Shown piece by piece: positions 1 through 12,717 of a stretch of DNA of 64,000 bases. The notes under the pieces are model-generated. The model was not told where the DNA came from and made no database searches. It saw only the letters and a program-made list of their open reading frames with translations. Position numbers and translations under genes: made by a program. Position 1 is the first letter of the stretch. The number at the start of each line of letters is the position of its first letter. The DNA comes from Arabidopsis thaliana (taxonomy: Eukaryota; Streptophyta; Magnoliopsida; Brassicales; Brassicaceae): contig NC_003076.8 in assembly GCF_000001735.4 (NCBI RefSeq), positions 24,989,835 through 25,053,834 on the forward strand, given 5' to 3'.

Positions 1-175
1 GAGAGAGGATCAGCCATGTGCAGTGGCTACGAGAAGCGGCGATGTAGGAAGAGCGGTTTCCGACCGAGTGAAGCGAGTTAAATGAGTTCTTACGATCAAT
101 GGAGGTGGTGGAGTCTGGGGTTCTGGATTTTTTGAGGAGATGTTCAGGACTGGAAGGATTTGAGACAGGAAGCAT
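1..175 (-). CDS. XLT2: Xyloglucan galactosyltransferase XLT2, N-terminus only (cut by window edge)
   Basis: Reading the minus strand from the ATG at 175-173 gives 58 codons that stay open to the left edge. The peptide begins MLPVSNPSSPEHLLKKSRTP and contains a basic, Ser-rich cytosolic stretch (RKNSFNSL near residues 28-35). It then enters the start of a hydrophobic segment (CTWLILS, residues 52-58). That is the layout of a type II Golgi membrane glycosyltransferase: short cytosolic tail, signal anchor, lumenal catalytic domain. Family knowledge: XLT2 is a GT47 enzyme that adds galactose to the second xylosyl position of xyloglucan in the Golgi. The GT47 catalytic domain lies outside the window, so the identity rests on the N-terminus plus its position next to ERL1. 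The leader runs right of 175 with no recognisable TATA box. The start is the first ATG in the frame. Confidence 0.75.
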   Translation of the reverse strand, partial: MLPVSNPSSPEHLLKKSRTPDSTTSIDRKNSFNSLHSVGNRSSYIAASRSHCTWLILS

Positions 176-2662
176 AGTTTATAATTAGCTGAAAATGAGA
201 TTAGAATCCGTCGCCGGGAATTATGGGTCCGTTACGACGACGGAGCTAAAATCTCCGGGGAAAAAGAAAATGAGCGTTTTGGGTAGTTGTGTTCTTGTGT
301 GGTTCTCGTTGAAGGCGTAAAGCTAACTCTGTGAGAGAGAGAGAACTTAAGAGTGCTCGAGAAACGGGGAGATTCTGTTTCTTTTTCTTTTTTTTTATTT
401 ACAAAAAATGAAACTATATTTATTTGCTTTTTCTTACCAAACTATTTATGGAAAGTTTACGGTTTTGTCCCCTTAACTATTTTAGATTTCGAAAATTAGC
501 CGTAATATTAGTGATTTACACTAGATTTTTTTATATTATAGTTAAATTTGTCCCCTCAACTATTTTAATTAAACGAATTTCATTGTAGTTAATCAAATAT
601 ACGTGATGCACAGTAGAAAATAAAAGGAATTAACAAAAGATAAATCTGTTTTCAACTACAATTTTTGTGGACTAAAAAATCGGTTTCAAAATTTTCGGAG
701 TCAAATAGCACATGCTGAAACTTTGGGAACGTTACATAAAGTTTAATAAGATAGAGGTCCTGATTTTTTAATTGTTCTCAAGGCGTTGGAGACATTACGG
801 AGTGGAAAGAAACGGACACGTGCCTGTGGCATTGACCGTCTGTGCCGGCAACCGACAAGGGAAGACCACAGCAGCCGGTGAAGAGTGAACACTTGGAAGT
901 TAGTGTAATTGACAACGTGTCTTTGTAGAAACAGAAACTATTATTCTAGATTATTTTTTCCACCAGAGTTTGTGTCAGAAACTAACTAGTATTATTTGCA
1001 TATCAATCACGATTTCTATCCAATATCTGGGAAAAGGAAATAATATCACATTAGAATCATTGATTTTAAAGATTGCTTAAAATTTAGATACAATCACCGG
1101 ATTTTAGTGTAATCATATGGTCAGTGATCGTAGAAATTAGGAAAGTTGTTCAATAAATATAAGCGTTACAAACTTGGGAAAAGAGCAAAAAAAACCTAGG
1201 AAATGGAAAGAAGAAGATCGTGCATATGGGGCAAGTGGCAAAATCAAGGGTCATAAATTTATTAACGGACTACAAAGACGGGGATGGCACCGAAACGGTG
1301 ACGTTTACGTGTAGTTGACAGATTAGAGTGAACTGTGTTCGATGTTGAAAGAACTTAAGTAAGCGCCATGTGAGTTTTGTGGCCATGCCTCTTTAATCCA
1401 CGAGTCATGCCGCATGACGTGTCACATTCTCCAAGTTTTTGCCGACAAAATTTGTTTTATTCATGACCTATGTCATAACCGCAGAAAACCGGATATATTG
1501 AGACTAATTTTGGTTTGATCGGTTTGTGTTCAGTCTGATTTGATTATAAATTAGCCCAACTACCCAAGCACAGAGTGAACTCTAACTTGATTCGGTTCGA
1601 TACTGGAGTCTGGACCATCTTTAGTGGCAAGCATATCAACTGTAATGACATTGAATTTTAATCGAAGAGTTCGTTGGAATAATAACTAAGTTAGTAACAA
1701 CTCACAACAAGCGTTAATTTTATGGGTCAAAGTCTATGAGTAGTTTATTATTGATTTGTCGGTCAAGCTTTCACGAAAGTGAAGACTAGTATTAAAGTTA
1801 ATTATAGAGTTTAGAAAAATAGATAGTGCCATAGTGGTATGTGATAATTAACAAAACTAGAGAAAACTAAAATATTAATGTAGCGTTATGGTACACTAGG
1901 TCACTCACTACCCCTTTTTCTTAATTAATGGTCAAATCACTACTTATTCATTGATTATAAATAGGAAAGAGCATATCGCCTAAACTTTTTTGGTTCTGAT
2001 TAATTCTATTGGAAAATATCATATACCGTACAGTTTGACCTCATAGTCGAATGACAGTTTGAAAAATAGTCCCAAGATGAGAAAAACTGAGACGGTAATT
2101 AGATAAAAGAATGGAGCAAATGGATATTTCTTTAAGGAACTTGTTTGTTGATACTTCTATTAAACAACGTACACTAAAATATGATAGTCGATAAATCAAT
2201 AACGTCCTTGTGACTAGTAAAAACGAAATTAACCCCTGAATAAAATTTAAAATATCATCGTCAAAATACATGCATCCAACTCAAAAAGCAAAGCTACAAT
2301 TATCCCAAACCGGACGACCTATGAGTCAATGCTTTAAAATATGAAAATATAGTGATTATTCGTTTATACATAATACATGTTTCGCATGATTAGGGTTTTG
2401 ATGCATTTGACTTTCAGCATCGTGCAGTACGGAAAACTAATTATTTAGTGCGGGGATATATAGTTCAATAGACTGCAGTATTTTATACACCAATAAAAAT
2501 ACACAGCAATAAAATCGCTACGTATATATATATATAATATGTATTATCTATTACAAGATAGTAATAGAGTATAGCAAGTTGTATCATCTAACAAACTATG
2601 CGAATAAAATTTGAACATTGTGACATGTAGATGTAGTGTAATTTAGCTAAGTGCTTATCATC

Positions 2663-2716
2663 AGTAACATAGACCGACTTAACTTTTTACGAAAAAAAAA
2701 AAGTAACATAGACCGA
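2663..2716 (+). repeat. Minimal retroposition scar (15-bp direct repeats flanking a short insert plus A-run)
   Basis: The 15-mer AGTAACATAGACCGA occurs at 2663-2677 and again at 2702-2716. Between the copies are CTTAACTTTTTACG and eleven A. The A-run abuts the downstream copy. This is the geometry of target-primed reverse transcription: target-site duplication, short cDNA end, poly(A), target-site duplication. The insert is too short to assign to a family. Confidence 0.6.
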
Positions 2717-4495
2717 AAAAATGCATATCGTAAATTTAATGGAAAACACAATTTACGATAAGTAAAAAACAAAAAGAAATTACGATAAGTCGAGAAAAAT
2801 GCAACAAATTGAGATAAAGTATTGATAAAACCATGAAAGTGTCGGCGTATGTAAATGCGGTGATTAATGTGATCATTAGAGCGTGTGTGTTAAACGCGGC
2901 GGTTTTAGTGGAGATTGATCAGCTGATAACACTCTTACCGGGACGAATCTAATTCCATATTCATGGCTTGTTAAAACCTAAGACATACGCAATCTCTAAT
3001 TTGCTAGTATAGTTAGTTCTATATTATTTTTCGACTAATAATGTAAACATATGATTATTAAGTCGCAAAAAGAGTGCTTAACAACCAAAAAGTGGATTAA
3101 TTAACTTGGTGGGAAAAGTTACAAAACCTTTAATGATTACTCTTTGTACCAAGAATAGTGGCGAAGCACTATAAGAGCAGAGAAAAGAAGCTCAATAATG
3201 TACTAAAAGTTGTAGATTTTTACAGCTTAAATACACCAAAATTAATAGAAAAGTTGGTAATTTTTTAATTCATGGCTACTGATTTAGATTTTAGAAAACA
3301 ATAGTAGTATCATTGTCACATCTTAAACACACAATAGGTATGTTTTAAATCAAAGGCCGTAGTTAATTTGTCAAAAATGTATGCATTTGGTATTTGGATG
3401 TCTCCGAAAGGATGGATATATGGACTTGTTAGATAATTTCATACCTCAGTATCAATAGTCATGGAGCCCAAATTGCTCAAAAACATATTTTTAATTCCAA
3501 GACTTTGATGAAGACGTAATAATGAGTCCAATGGGCCATCAGATACAATGTTCGGAATTTAACGGGTTTGTTAGTTATAAGTATTGGGCTTGACCTATCT
3601 GGTTCAATGATATGTAGGAACAACCCAATTTGCAAAGCTTTATTAAAAGACTCTTTAGTTGTCGTCAAGGTTTAACTTGTAGTAGTTGGTAAGAAATTCT
3701 ACGTGAAATAGGCAACATTACAAAAACAAAAATCAATTCGAAATCATACAAAACGAAACCAAGTAGTAACCAACTACACTATTATGACATTAATGATTAG
3801 ACATTCCCAAATCATACAAGTTCCTGTCATGAAGGAAACAATGGTCCGTATTTGCAAACGATTACAAAAATTCAAACCAAAAATGAAAAAACGAGTTAAA
3901 TTATTTGGTTTATAAAAATAGTAATGTCAACAGAAGACTAGATTGGGAAACCTGAAGCGAACAGAGCTTTTAAAAACGAGTTTGAACGGCTGGGATCATT
4001 TGGTACAATACCCACCGTAAGTTTGTTTACCCTAGGGATGCAAGCCAAAGGCCCAAATCAGTTACTACTTACTGCTACAACCATCGTCTCAGCTTTTTGT
4101 CTCAGCTTTTTACTAATGAAGCATACAATTTCTTGGGCATGTCACATCTCGACACGTGTCCACTATTCTCTTCTCTTATTGGCTACTCGTTCGTAGGCTT
4201 CTGTTAATAGATGATCTCTCTATAACTCTAACAGTCTTTTCTTTCTCTTTATTTCGTTTTGGTATTTTAAGTTTCAAATTGAAAATAATAGGAGGAAAAG
4301 TCTAGTTTTAAATATTGTTTTTTTACAAGTGAACGTGAACCAATTTACCTCTTTTTTTTTATATATCCTATCGGCTAATCTGGTTAGTATCGGTAGAAAT
4401 GCACCGAGGTGCTACAGAGATTAATGCTAGGGATAGTCAGACCGCTTGTATTTCTGACTATCAAGTAAATCTACGCCCAACTCACATATTTCCCA

Positions 4496-4503
4496 AACAA
4501 ATG

Positions 4504-4542
<39 letters not shown>

Positions 4543-4558
4543 TAACAAATGTGATTTT
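4496..4558 (-). repeat. Poly(A)-only retroposition scar (poly-T on the plus strand)
   Basis: The 15-mer AACAAATGTGATTTT is present at 4496-4510 and 4544-4558. Between the copies are thirty T followed by TGT. Read on the minus strand the insert is ACA plus thirty A, entered from a perfect 15-bp duplication. It carries almost no sequence other than a tail. Confidence 0.65.
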
Positions 4559-6262
4559 GTTTTCAAGGAAAATAGAACTTACGTTTGGGAATTTCACCCT
4601 TCACTAAAGCTTCCTTCTGCCATTAGACCACAAAGGCTTGGGCAATTTACCATTTTTGTAAAAGTAGAAAACAAAATGCCTAAAATGTTCATACTTCATT
4701 ACATCAACAAGGTTATGCCCACGATATAGAGGCATGTAACATTTATATATATAGTGGAAGAAGCCTACGAGCTTTATTAATAAGTATAAACTCTGATTAT
4801 TAGGTAAATAAATTACTTAAAACGATTACTCAACTGACAAAACCGTAGTTGAATAATAAGGTTACTATGAATACCGATTGAATATTGCAAAGCCGGAATT
4901 GAAAAATATATAACAGATCAAATGTTCAAGTGTGGTCATAATTCTCACATAGGTCATATAGCTGAACCCATGCATCTATTTACTAGTCTATAGAAAGTAC
5001 TAGAGACGCATACAGCTGAACCTACTCTATTCTTTTATTAATTTTGGTTCTCGTGGATACAAAATTCCTCCAACATTTATTAGAACGAATAAAACCAATA
5101 TGATGATGATTAGTTATTGGTAAACATATAAACGTTGAGTAAACTTCAAAATAGATTGAAGTACTATTAAGACTTGCATTTTTTCCCCTTGGGTTATATT
5201 CTTGAATCGTTTCGAAGTATTTTAACTTTCAAGAATAGAAGGTTCCTCAACTATAAACAATTACATTAATCAAAACCATTTCTATGTAAACAACATAATT
5301 TTTGTATATTTTAGTCTTCCCCAAAAGTTTGACCGATAGGGCGGTTTAGACCGTATAGTACGACTGTACAACAAAAAGGACTCTGGAGACCTAAAGATCC
5401 AAAACTATGCAAAATAAAGATACGGTCGGACCAATTTAATCTAACAAAACCAAATCCTTATACTAAACTATTTACCGATACATTTCCATATAACACAGTA
5501 CACACAATTAAATCAAACATTATTGGAAGAACAAGATAGAATATTGGCTTAATCTCGAACGATTAGAGTTATCCTAGAGCCTCGGAGCTTTTGTCACATA
5601 TAATATAAACTATGGTATATATAAACATGACTCTCATTTGTATTTATCGCAAGGTACAATTCCACCAATTTTTTTCGTCCCACTCATACAGCTTTAATTG
5701 TGAAATCAATCCATAAAAAACCAACATGTGACATGGTCTCTATAACTATAACTATAAGATAGTAAAAAATTCACATCAACATAAAAGAAAACCAATCATA
5801 TTGGCTAAAAAAAACTAACGGTCGAAAAACGTATAACCACAAAACCAAACCGGTCCAACCGGTGTCCCCAATCACTATCAAAGCATTAACTAACTTTCAC
5901 AAGGAAAAGCATAGTTCAGTTTCTCTACATCGCTTCCCATCCTCTTAACCCTGTTTACTCGAATCATCCACCGTTGGATCAAACACGCGCTACAAATCTA
6001 GCGCGTGACCGAGGTTTTTACACAGTGGAATATTACCATGCATTGGAAAGCGGCGTCTACAACAAACGGCGGGTCATGTCACCGTCAAAATCAACCTTTC
6101 TTAATTCCTAACGCCGTTACTTATCTCCGTTTACTAAAAATGTTAATGCGTGTGAGAGTGAAGATCATATACTAATTAGAAGTGGCTAATGTTTTAACGT
6201 GACATTATTATCATAGTTAATGGTTCGATCAGAGTTTTAAGTAGTAAATGATATAAGTGTGT

Positions 6263-6598
6263 GTATATAATTGCATACATATATACTCTCACACTCTGAC
6301 AGATTTGTCGTGGTCTTAGTATTCTCTTTCATGGCTAGTTATATAGGGCTCTAGTACATTATCTCTCTCTCCCCATTTCTCTGTCTCTCTCTTCTTTAAC
6401 ATCTCTGGCTCTGCATTTCTTGCAGTTCACGCTAATCACCTGTTTTGGTACCCTTTTCTCTCTGCAACAATGGCAGAACAAGCCTGAAGTTTCGTTCTTT
6501 TGTGTTTTGGTTTCCTCTGCTTTGTTGTTATTGAATCAAAACTTCAACGAGCTTCTTGGCTTATTACCCCAAAAGGAAAGAAGAATAAGAAGAAAAAA
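6263..6598 (+). promoter_or_regulatory. ERL1 core promoter and leader with two short uORFs
   Basis: TATA-like stretches lie around 6263-6285, followed by a pyrimidine-rich leader (CT repeats at about 6360-6400). Two upstream ATGs open very short frames: MASYIGL-stop at 6331-6354 and MAEQA-stop at 6470-6487. The second has A at -3 and G at +4, a strong initiation context. The transcription start is inferred, so the first uORF may or may not be transcribed. Confidence 0.5.
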
Positions 6599-9500
6599 AT
6601 GAAGGAGAAGATGCAGCGAATGGTTTTATCTTTAGCAATGGTGGGTTTTATGGTTTTTGGTGTTGCTTCGGCTATGAACAACGAAGGTTTGTTTCTTCTA
6701 ACTCTTTTGTTTTTGTCTTTTTTCTTGTGATCTCTGTTTAAAATTTTGATTATGTGCTTCAAAAATTAGGGTTTAGTTAGGTATATCTCCTTAAACCCAT
6801 TCTCTGATTTTTTCTGAAAGTTTGAATCTAAAATCGTCTGTGTTAGAAGTTATCATGACATATAATCTTTGGTTTATGTCAAACATTTGGTTTCCCCATA
6901 AAAAGAGAGTTAAAGTTGAAAGCTTTTTCATACCCAATACTTAGCTCTGGCTTGTTCTTCATCAAATGCATATAAAGATGCAATCTTTTCTCCATTTCCC
7001 AAGAAATTTGATCATGATTAGTACACAGAGAATGCCTGTTCCTGTACCATGGAAAGTTTGTGTTTTTTTCAAGCTGTTTCCCGAGAAAAAAACGAAGCTT
7101 AATCCCTAGTGTCCTGGAGAGAAAGGACATGAAATTTACAAAAATTCCTTAGTTTTGGTTTATGTATATTTAACTATGTGACTGATGTTCCGCGTTTCAA
7201 ATGATTTATTACTAATCCTAGTTGAGTCTGTTTATGAATTTTGAAAACCCACAGGGAAAGCTCTGATGGCGATAAAAGGCTCTTTCAGCAACTTAGTGAA
7301 TATGCTTTTGGATTGGGACGATGTTCACAACAGTGACTTGTGTTCTTGGCGAGGTGTTTTCTGCGACAACGTTAGCTACTCCGTTGTCTCTCTGTAAGAA
7401 TCTTATTTGAGTTCAATAATAATTCTTGTGTTGTTGAAAAATGTCTCTCTTTTGTGGTCTTGTAATATTCTGCTTTTTTTCTATTTTTACTTTGTGAAGG
7501 AATTTGTCCAGTCTGAATCTTGGAGGGGAGATATCTCCAGCTATTGGAGACCTACGGAATTTGCAATCAATGTAATGGTTTTTTTTCCCTTTCTTTCTCT
7601 GTTGATTTGCATGTTTGAACTTTGAAATGTTGTAGCTTTTGTTCATAAAGGCTTTTTCCAATTGCAGAGACTTGCAAGGTAATAAACTAGCAGGTCAAAT
7701 TCCAGATGAGATTGGAAACTGTGCTTCTCTTGTTTATCTGTAAGTCTTATTAAACTTGTTTTTTTGAGTTTTCAATTTTCATGTCTTTAGTTTTGACGTC
7801 CATATCCTCTGTTGTACAGGGATTTGTCCGAGAATCTGTTATATGGAGACATACCTTTCTCAATCTCTAAACTCAAGCAGCTTGAAACTCTGTATGTGTT
7901 ATACTTCAACATTTTGTTTTTCCGATTCAAAGTTCAAATTTTGTCTACTTGTTCTTTTTTTTTTTCGAGTGGATTTTTGTGAACCTTTGAACTTGTGGAT
8001 GTATCAGGAATCTGAAGAACAATCAGCTCACAGGTCCTGTACCAGCAACCTTAACCCAGATTCCAAACCTTAAGAGACTGTGAGTTCTTTAGTTACATCA
8101 TTTACTCATGAATCAAAATTTGGGAATAGATTTTGAACTTACTCATTTTCTTTTTTCCAATCATGATGTTGCAGTGATCTTGCTGGCAATCATCTAACGG
8201 GTGAGATATCGAGATTGCTTTACTGGAATGAAGTTTTGCAGTATCTGTAAGTTCGTCAGAGTCATTTTCTCTGATCTCAATATAGTCTACACCATAGAAG
8301 AAGTTAATTTTCTCCTTCTAATACTTTCTTTCTGCAGTGGATTACGAGGGAATATGTTGACTGGAACGTTATCTTCTGATATGTGTCAGCTAACCGGTTT
8401 GTGGTACTTGTAAGTGGATCCAACGCTCTGCCATCTTTTGAGTCTTGTATAGATCCTGGTCCTTCTTTGATTCATTCAAGTCTTGAGTTATATTTTTTAA
8501 CTTGTGTTTTGTTGTTGGAAGTGATGTGAGAGGAAATAATCTAACTGGAACCATCCCGGAGAGCATCGGAAATTGCACAAGCTTTCAAATCCTGTATGTG
8601 CCATCTTAAATTAAACATTAGACTTCCACTATAGGAGTGAATTTTGGACTCATACCTTTTGATATTACAGGGACATATCTTATAATCAGATAACAGGAGA
8701 GATTCCTTACAATATCGGCTTCCTCCAAGTTGCTACTCTGTGAGTATTGAGCCTCTTTTACCTTAGTTTCATCAGTAAATTGTTAACATGCGGTTATTGA
8801 ATTGTGTATTATTACTTTTTGAAGGTCACTTCAAGGAAACAGATTGACGGGTAGAATTCCAGAAGTTATTGGTCTAATGCAGGCTCTTGCTGTTTTGTAA
8901 GTTCAATTCATATGGAAAAGTAACGACAAAGTACATTCTTGAATTTGGCTCGTCTGACTTTGTGAATCCTATTCAATTCACAGGGATTTGAGTGACAATG
9001 AGCTTGTTGGTCCTATCCCACCGATACTTGGCAATCTCTCATTTACCGGAAAGTTGTGAGTCTTTTTTGTATAACTGTAGTATCTCATATGTTCAGCTAA
9101 TCAGCTCTTGGCATATGCATTGATACCTTTTTTTTTTGTTGAAATAGGTATCTCCATGGCAATATGCTCACTGGTCCAATCCCCTCTGAGCTTGGGAATA
9201 TGTCACGTCTCAGCTATTTGTAAGCTTGTTTTAAACTTCAAATCTGTTTACATAGCTTTCGCATTCCATATACTTATCTATTTTGCTTTTCTTTTACCGA
9301 TTTTGAAGGCAGCTAAACGACAATAAACTAGTGGGAACTATTCCACCTGAGCTTGGAAAGCTGGAGCAATTGTTTGAACTGTGAGTTTCTTTTCCTTGCT
9401 CTAAAGTTTTTCACTTTAGCTGTTGAAGCATTACATTTGATCCTTGTTTTTACTGATCCATTTTTTGACATGAAAGGAATCTTGCCAACAACCGTTTAGT

Positions 9501-12296
9501 AGGGCCCATACCATCCAACATTAGTTCATGTGCAGCCTTGAATCAATTGTAAGCTATAAGATAGTTCATTTTGAATTCATGCTTTACTCTTCTTATTCAC
9601 AAACCTAAATTCTGCTGCTCTACTTGAATTCAGCAATGTTCATGGGAACCTCTTGAGTGGATCTATTCCACTGGCGTTTCGCAATCTCGGGAGCTTGACT
9701 TATCTGTGAGTTTCATTCAATACAATGCTGTAACATTGCTTCCCTCTAAACATTATAGTGACTGTTGAATCCTTTTGGATGCAGGAATCTTTCGTCGAAC
9801 AATTTCAAGGGAAAAATACCAGTTGAGCTTGGACATATAATCAATCTTGACAAACTGTATGTCTTCTCAACTTTGTTACATCGTTTGGTTTTATGTTTCA
9901 GTTTGAATTTGCTGCAAACTCATCATATGTTTTTGTTTCCAGAGATCTGTCTGGCAATAACTTCTCAGGGTCTATACCATTAACGCTTGGCGATCTTGAA
10001 CACCTTCTCATATTGTAAGTCTTTTACACTTAAAGTTGTAAATTTGTAAATGTTTTTCTTGTGTTTGTTAACTTTTAATCTTTTGCTTCATTAAACAGAA
10101 ATCTTAGCAGAAACCATCTTAGTGGACAATTACCTGCAGAGTTTGGGAACCTTCGAAGCATTCAGATGATGTAAAGCTTATAGTTGCTTCTTTTGGTTAT
10201 ATCAAAATCATATTTTTTTTCTGACTTATCTGTTTTACTTGTAGTGATGTATCATTCAATCTGCTCTCCGGAGTTATTCCAACTGAACTTGGCCAATTGC
10301 AGAATTTAAACTCTTTGTAAGTTAATAATATGATCTTATCATTTGTATTATATACAAAATAGATGTATGGTTTGATCTTTATGTTTATGTACAGAATATT
10401 GAACAACAACAAGCTTCATGGGAAAATTCCAGATCAGCTTACGAACTGCTTCACTCTTGTCAATCTGTAAGTTCTTCTGCAAGAGATACTTGCTTATGAG
10501 CAATATTAGCCCTTTGGAAGATTTGTGAATCCAACATTTTCTTCTTCTTTCTTCGAAAACGTTTTAGGAATGTCTCCTTCAACAATCTCTCCGGGATAGT
10601 CCCACCAATGAAAAACTTCTCACGTTTTGCTCCAGCCAGGTATGAAGCTTCTCTCAGTAGTCTGTCATTATGATCAATACGCATAAGCTTTCATTGTAAA
10701 ACTAAATTCATAACCTCTGTATAGCTTTGTTGGAAATCCATATCTTTGTGGAAACTGGGTTGGATCTATTTGTGGTCCTTTACCGAAATCTCGAGGTATC
10801 TACTAGATTTATCCATTAAGCATTTTCTTCAATAGATGTTTTTTCTTGTTTATTTGAGCTTGCTTTTCTTGTTCTTTTCAGTATTCTCCAGAGGTGCTTT
10901 GATCTGCATTGTTCTTGGCGTCATCACTCTCCTATGTATGATTTTCCTTGCAGTTTACAAATCAATGCAGCAGAAGAAGATTCTACAAGGCTCCTCAAAA
11001 CAAGCTGAAGGTAATGATGATGCCTTCATACTTCTTCATAACTCATATTCTGTTCTTATATGACAATATCAATCTTTACCGATTCTCAGGGTTAACCAAG
11101 CTAGTGATTCTCCACATGGACATGGCAATTCATACATTTGATGATATCATGAGAGTGACTGAGAATCTTAACGAAAAGTTTATAATTGGATATGGTGCTT
11201 CTAGCACGGTATACAAATGTGCATTAAAAAGTTCCCGACCTATTGCCATTAAGCGACTCTACAATCAGTATCCGCATAACTTGCGGGAATTTGAGACAGA
11301 ACTTGAGACCATTGGGAGCATTAGGCACAGAAACATAGTCAGCTTGCATGGATATGCCTTGTCTCCTACTGGCAACCTTCTTTTCTATGACTACATGGAA
11401 AATGGATCACTTTGGGACCTTCTTCATGGTAAGTTCTTCTAACTTTTTTTGGTTCAATTTGTGAAAGATTGATTTGCAGATAAACGGTAAAAATGTTTTG
11501 ATTTTTATTTTCTTGAAAAGGGTCATTGAAGAAAGTGAAGCTTGATTGGGAGACAAGGTTGAAGATAGCGGTTGGAGCTGCACAAGGACTAGCCTATCTT
11601 CACCACGATTGTACTCCTCGAATCATTCACCGTGACATCAAGTCATCGAACATACTTCTTGATGAGAATTTCGAAGCACATTTATCTGATTTCGGGATTG
11701 CTAAGAGCATACCAGCTAGCAAAACCCATGCCTCGACTTATGTTTTGGGAACAATTGGTTATATAGACCCAGAGTATGCTCGTACTTCACGAATCAATGA
11801 GAAATCCGATATATACAGCTTCGGTATTGTTCTTCTTGAGCTTCTCACTGGGAAGAAAGCAGTGGATAACGAAGCTAACTTGCATCAACTGGTATATGAA
11901 TCAAGAATCACTATAGATTATGATCTTTGAACCTTAAAAGAGTTAACGTTTTTTTTTTTTATGTTGCAGATATTGTCAAAGGCTGATGATAATACTGTGA
12001 TGGAAGCAGTTGATCCAGAGGTTACTGTGACTTGTATGGACTTGGGACATATCAGGAAGACATTTCAGCTGGCTCTCTTATGCACAAAGCGAAACCCTTT
12101 AGAGAGACCCACAATGCTTGAAGTCTCTAGGGTTCTGCTCTCTCTTGTCCCATCTCTGCAAGTAGCAAAGAAGCTACCTTCTCTTGATCACTCAACCAAA
12201 AAGCTGCAGCAAGAGAATGAAGTTAGGAATCCTGATGCAGAAGCATCTCAATGGTTTGTTCAGTTCCGTGAAGTCATCTCCAAAAGTAGCATATAA
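6599..12296 (+). CDS. ERL1: ERECTA-like 1 leucine-rich repeat receptor kinase
   Basis: Spliced from 27 exons (exon 1 6599-6686, exon 2 7255-7393; the last three 11090-11428, 11521-11891, 11970-12296) to about 966 residues. Signal peptide at residues 1-24, an LRR N-cap with the paired-Cys sequence LCSWRGVFC, then 20 LRRs, nearly all encoded by separate exons of about 72 nt. A transmembrane helix spans about residues 584-604 ([20 protein letters not shown]). The kinase domain has Lys676 in [14 protein letters not shown] with Asp773, and DFG at 791-793, so it looks catalytically competent. Family knowledge: ERL1 sits in the plasma membrane, perceives EPF/EPFL peptides with TMM and SERKs, and controls stomatal patterning and organ growth. 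The start ATG overlaps, as ATGA, the stop of an upstream open frame that lacks its own ATG. ERL1 is convergent with the TPX2-like gene. Confidence 0.95.
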
Positions 12297-12717
12297 GAGA
12301 AAGATTCCAGGGCTTTTGTTTAGTTTCTTGTGTCCTAAGGAAGATAGTAATGCTGATTGGAAGGAAAGGATGGTTTTTCTATAGTGAATTTAGGTAGTAC
12401 AAGGGGTATTTTGGGTAAGGAAAAATAATTTATGGTAAGCATTTAAGACAAGAACAAAGGTTATATGAAAGAAACGGATATGTGAAGTTAATGTTTGTTT
12501 TCTCCCAAGAACATGTTCACGAGTTCTGTGAAGTCTTTTGGTCTTAAGTTTTAAAAGCTCATGTCACTATCCCACAACCAAAATTTATTTAAAAAAATCT
12601 CTTTCTCTATGCATATATCTAAACAAGTATACACGTTTACTTATATAGACATAGGAATGCGTGTGTTACATGTATAAAAAATGAAAGAACATCTTCAAAA
12701 TGAAGATTAAGCAGTGA
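12297..12717. other. ERL1 / TPX2-like convergent 3' region
   Basis: Holds the 3' UTRs of two convergent genes. The ERL1 side (12297-12600) is A-rich. No ORF or structured element is evident. Confidence 0.5.

Larger units (their letters stand above)
176..6300. other. XLT2-ERL1 intergenic region
   Basis: About 6 kb between divergently transcribed genes. The first few hundred bases are the XLT2 leader and promoter; the last 1-2 kb should hold ERL1 regulatory sequence. No ORF here has coding character: the longest open frames on either strand are below 80 codons, low-complexity and without motifs. Two poly(A)-type insertion scars lie at 2663-2716 and 4496-4558. I see no tRNA, snoRNA or transposase remnant. 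Confidence 0.6.

Noticed and set aside
1585-1600. GGTTCGATAC, like a tRNA B box
   Set aside because: No A box at the right distance and no cloverleaf possible around it. No tRNA gene seen in the window.
6420-6602. 60-codon frame ending across the ERL1 start codon
   Set aside because: It begins with TTG, not ATG, and contains no internal ATG, so it is not a plausible eukaryotic uORF. Only the two short ATG uORFs are kept.
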